Shown: positions 60,682 to 64,000 of the stretch, piece after piece
Layout of the letters: the number at the start of each line of letters is the position of its first letter
How positions within the stretch are numbered: the stretch's first letter is position 1
Assembly (NCBI RefSeq): GCF_003286085.1
Contig: NW_020825298.1
Span: 558,001-622,000 of the forward strand
Length of the DNA: 64,000 bases
Source: Drosophila persimilis
Taxonomy: Eukaryota > Arthropoda > Insecta > Diptera > Drosophilidae
Direction: 5' to 3'
Program-made: the position numbers and the translations under genes
Notes under the pieces: generated by a model
Told to the model about the DNA's origin: nothing
Database searches by the model: none
The model's input: only the letters and a program-made list of their open reading frames with translations

Positions 60682-63600
60682 CTTTGGCAGCGGAGGAGAT
60701 GGCTGCTTGGTTTGGCTGCTGCTTCCTTTCAAAAGTGTTAAATGCCGCGTTTTGCATTAACTTGCATTGCTCGCGCTTTCCGCCTTCCGCTTTCCGCCTT
60801 CCCCCGGCCTACCATCCGCTCCTCAGCGCGCTCTTGGCGGTGTCTTTTATGGGTCTCTGCCATTGAAACGGGGCGACTGTTTGGCATGAGATGAAATGCA
60901 ATGAAATGAAATGAAATCAGTGTCAATGTGCAGGCAGGAAATTCATTTTACGACTTTAAAACCTGAGCCTGAGCCTGAGTCGAGGAAATTAGCCGCCGAG
61001 TGAGTGGAGGGGCGGTAGCGTTCCCCATTCGATGGGGTTCTTGGAAAACGCTCAGACCCCCTTGAAGTTATGGGTCCTTCCGCCTCGGGGCGACTTTGAA
61101 TTGCAGTGGCAAACGATATCATTCGATTCCAAGACGTTTCAGTCCATAATTTCTACAGCCACCTCCCCTGGTCGGTCTCTCGTCGCTCTCTCCATAAACA
61201 TCACACGCTGATGTCGTCGAGTCACGTAAAAGTGTATTTAGCGGGAGGCACGTGTGTGTGGGAGTCGGTGCCTGGCACCTCAGCGGGCTATTCCCTGCCA
61301 CGCCATGCGGCGCGGCTCCTCTTTCACTCGCAACAATGGGCGCAAAGTAAACAAATTAAAATGTATGCACAAGCACGGCCATATGGCTGGGGGATGGCAA
61401 TAGGGGTGTCGTCAATTAGGGGAAGAAAACAGAGAATCAAAAAAGCAAAAAAATAAATATGATTGCATAGCTCCATGGACGACGCATCGGGGCATCGGGG
61501 ATATCGAGGACGAGGACGTGGACAAATCATTTTGCCAACGATTTCAGCGATTTTCGAGTGCACAAATTGTTCTCCACGTATGTGTGTCCTCAATTCCTGC
61601 TCACTTGCCTGCCAGCCTGCTGCATGCCCCCCGCCCCTTAGCCGTTCCATCAACTACGAGTATTGTGGGACACGCTTGCAGCTTTCACATTTGGTTCATG
61701 GCAGATTACGTATACGCCCCGTTTGAAAATCGTTTGCATTGCCTCCGCCCCTGCCTCGGTCCCGACAGCAGCCGCCTCTTGGGATGCTGCTGCTGCGTTC
61801 CAATTTCCAGTTATTTGGACGGCTTTTGTGTTGAGGATGTTTTTGGTAACAAAAGCGCTATTCGCTGCTTGCTGCTCAACTTTTTGTACCCGTACCTTTT
61901 TGTACCTGGGCAGCCAGGCAGGCCATGAAAATGATGATTTGTCTATTCAATAATTCTCATAAAGATCGGATTGTTCCAGTCCTGATTAAGATCTCATCAT
62001 CTCATCGCTTCATTAAAAGAGGGTTCTATCTGTCCAGCCCTGAATAAATTCATCGCTTGAATGATGGGTATACCCTTGTTTGAGCATGCCCCACACCAAC
62101 ATTCTTGATTGTTTTTTCGTTTCATTTGGGTGTTGGCTGTTCCTTTTTGCGCATGTTTGACATCAATATAACTTTATTCCCACTCCCACCCCCCGTCCCC
62201 GTCCCCCATTCCCCAACCCTGGGCCCAGGAACCCCGATTCACTTGTCCCAGAAATATGCAACTCTTGCATTTTTTTTGTAGGTCCTGTTGGCTGTACAGT
62301 TGGTTTGGCTTTCGGTTGTTGTTTTTTTGTTTCTTTACTTTTGTGCTGCCTATTGTGTGCTTTGTTGAAATTGTCATTTGTTTCCATAGTTGTTGTTGTA
62401 GTTGTTGCTGCAACAGTGGTTGTTGTGTTCTGCGGCAAGCACATATGGTAATGTGTTCTGTTTGTTTCGTTGCTTCGTGGCTGTGGCAGAGCATTTTCAT
62501 GGTTTATACTCCAATGCTGCTGCTGTTGCTGTTGCTGTTTCTGTTTCTGCTGTTGACTGCTGGCATAGATTTGCACTTAGCGGGGGGTGGGGTGAACGAA
62601 TGTGAATGGTCCCTTTTTCACCCCCGCAGCAGCCCACCACCACTTCTTCCCCACCAATTCCCCCTTTAAGCCATAGCCAAAAGTTCGCCTAGAGTTGCAT
62701 TTAATTATTTATCGTGTTTGAAGTGTGCAAAAAACCATAATCAACAAATTTACTTTTATCTGTCACGCCCATTACCCCTGTCCCCCACATCAACGCCCCC
62801 TCTCGCCGAGCGGCACCGCTGACTCGTGACATTTGCAAATAAATAGAAGAGCAACAACAATACGATATATGTATATACATATATGGAATGGTAAAAAATG
62901 AGAGCAACAAGAGGAGAGCCGCACCACAGTAACAGTAACAACTTTTCACATGCGCGAAATTTATGGCTGAAAATGGAATTGCATTGCCTGTGTGTTGGTT
63001 GGGTTCCGAGTGTGCCAGTATGTGAGTGCGTGTTTGTGTGTGTGTGTGTGCTCGTATTTGCAGTTTAATTTAAATATTTTACACGCACACAAACACCAGC
63101 AACACAGCTGAGAACTCCACTCTACTCCACCCCGTCTACCACGGCGAAGGACATTCTCACGCATTTGTTTCACAACAGCACGATTCAGAGTTTTCTTTTC
63201 TTGTTTTCCCTTTTTCCTTTCTCCTTGCCCCTTCCCCCCCTGCCGTTTTCCGCTCTTTAAAGTCTGCTGCTGCTGGCCTTGGCCCCTGCCCTGCCGCCCT
63301 TCCTTCCCTTAACCAATATTTAAAATATGAAGACCATTAGCTAAATATTGGCTTTGGCACGCTCACGCACACGCACACGCACAGGACAACGAAGGGGCAG
63401 CAAAGCAAGGCAAAGGGGACGATGAACATCCCAGGAAAGCAGTCAATAATATTAACTCGGAATTGGGAGCAGGAGCTTGGAAGCTGGGAGCTGGGAACTG
63501 GGAACTGGATCTTGGATCCTGGAGCTGGCGGTGGAGTCTGCCCCGTGCTGTGCATACTTATTTGGAGCTCAAGGCGCCCACTGAGTGGCGATGGCAGGGG

Positions 63601-64000
63601 GGCGGCTCGGGGGATGGGTGTGAGTGCATAAAATAAAAATAAATGTTAACAATGGCAGAAAGGCGTTTTGTTCGCCGGACTGGATGTCGGAGTTGCTTGC
63701 CGGAGTACTGCCGGCGGTGTCAGGCTCATGCGGCGCACGAAATGCCAGCAACAACCGACGCCCCACCCACACCACCGACCACGAGGGTGGCGGGAGGGTG
63801 GGAGCCGGGCGGCGGCAATTTGTTGTTGCCTTTGCGCCTGTACTTATGCTAAGTAAAGCGATGATGTAAAAGACAATAACGTGGAGCGGGGAAAGTGGAA
63901 AAGCGGGAAAGCGGAAGTGTGAGCGGAGGCTGTAAAGCAAAAGCCGCGGAGACCACAAATTCAGCCTTCGTTCTCGGGCTCTCGGGTTCGAGGTTTGGGG

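Larger units (their letters stand above)
49865..64000. other. Upstream region of Tmtc, no recognisable gene
   Basis: About 14 kb, probably the Tmtc 5' intron plus regulatory DNA. Open frames here are low complexity; the longest protein-like one on the minus strand (62163-62576) is Gln- and Thr-rich with no domain. AT-rich segments with TTAATT, CATAAA and GCAATT words alternate with microsatellites. Confidence 0.45.

Overview
The window is nuclear DNA from a Drosophila. The obscura group (D. pseudoobscura and relatives) seems most likely. The support is two genes with fly-type short GT-AG introns (63-94 bp, plus two long ones), TATCGATA (DRE) promoter words, a high density of CA, CAG, GTATCT and GGGGAT microsatellites, and GC-rich third codon positions. 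The species guess is inference. No bacterial, viral, CRISPR, rRNA or tRNA feature was seen, and no intact transposon.

Two protein genes are certain. (1) At the left end on the + strand, positions 1441-4221 encode an 800-aa ABCG1/ABCG4-type half transporter in six exons, followed by a 3' UTR ending near 5.3 or 5.7 kb. (2) On the - strand, 49829-42970 encode a 929-aa TMTC2-type protein (ER O-mannosyltransferase with TPR repeats) in nine exons. All exon junctions join in frame and both totals are divisible by three. From memory of fly gene numbering, this pair resembles the CG31689/CG17646 (ABCG) and CG31690 (Tmtc) neighbourhood on Muller element B. That needs a search.

The two genes point toward each other across about 37 kb with no recognisable protein gene. 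The gap holds a candidate minus-strand transcription unit at 5.7-6.3 kb and a near-perfect 295-bp tandem duplication at 13.5-14.1 kb. At 24.2 kb there is a housekeeping-type promoter with two DRE-like sites. It is flanked on one side by a possible minus-strand first coding exon and on the other by three diverged copies of a 260-320 bp block. Many microsatellites and AT-rich, motif-dense segments that look like enhancers fill the rest.

The right 14 kb (49.8-64 kb) lies upstream of Tmtc and is probably its 5' intron and regulatory DNA: a good branch point, polypyrimidine tract and acceptor sit directly before the start codon. The two certain genes have no evident shared pathway. One is a plasma or internal-membrane lipid-type transporter, the other an ER glycosyltransferase for cadherin-type proteins.
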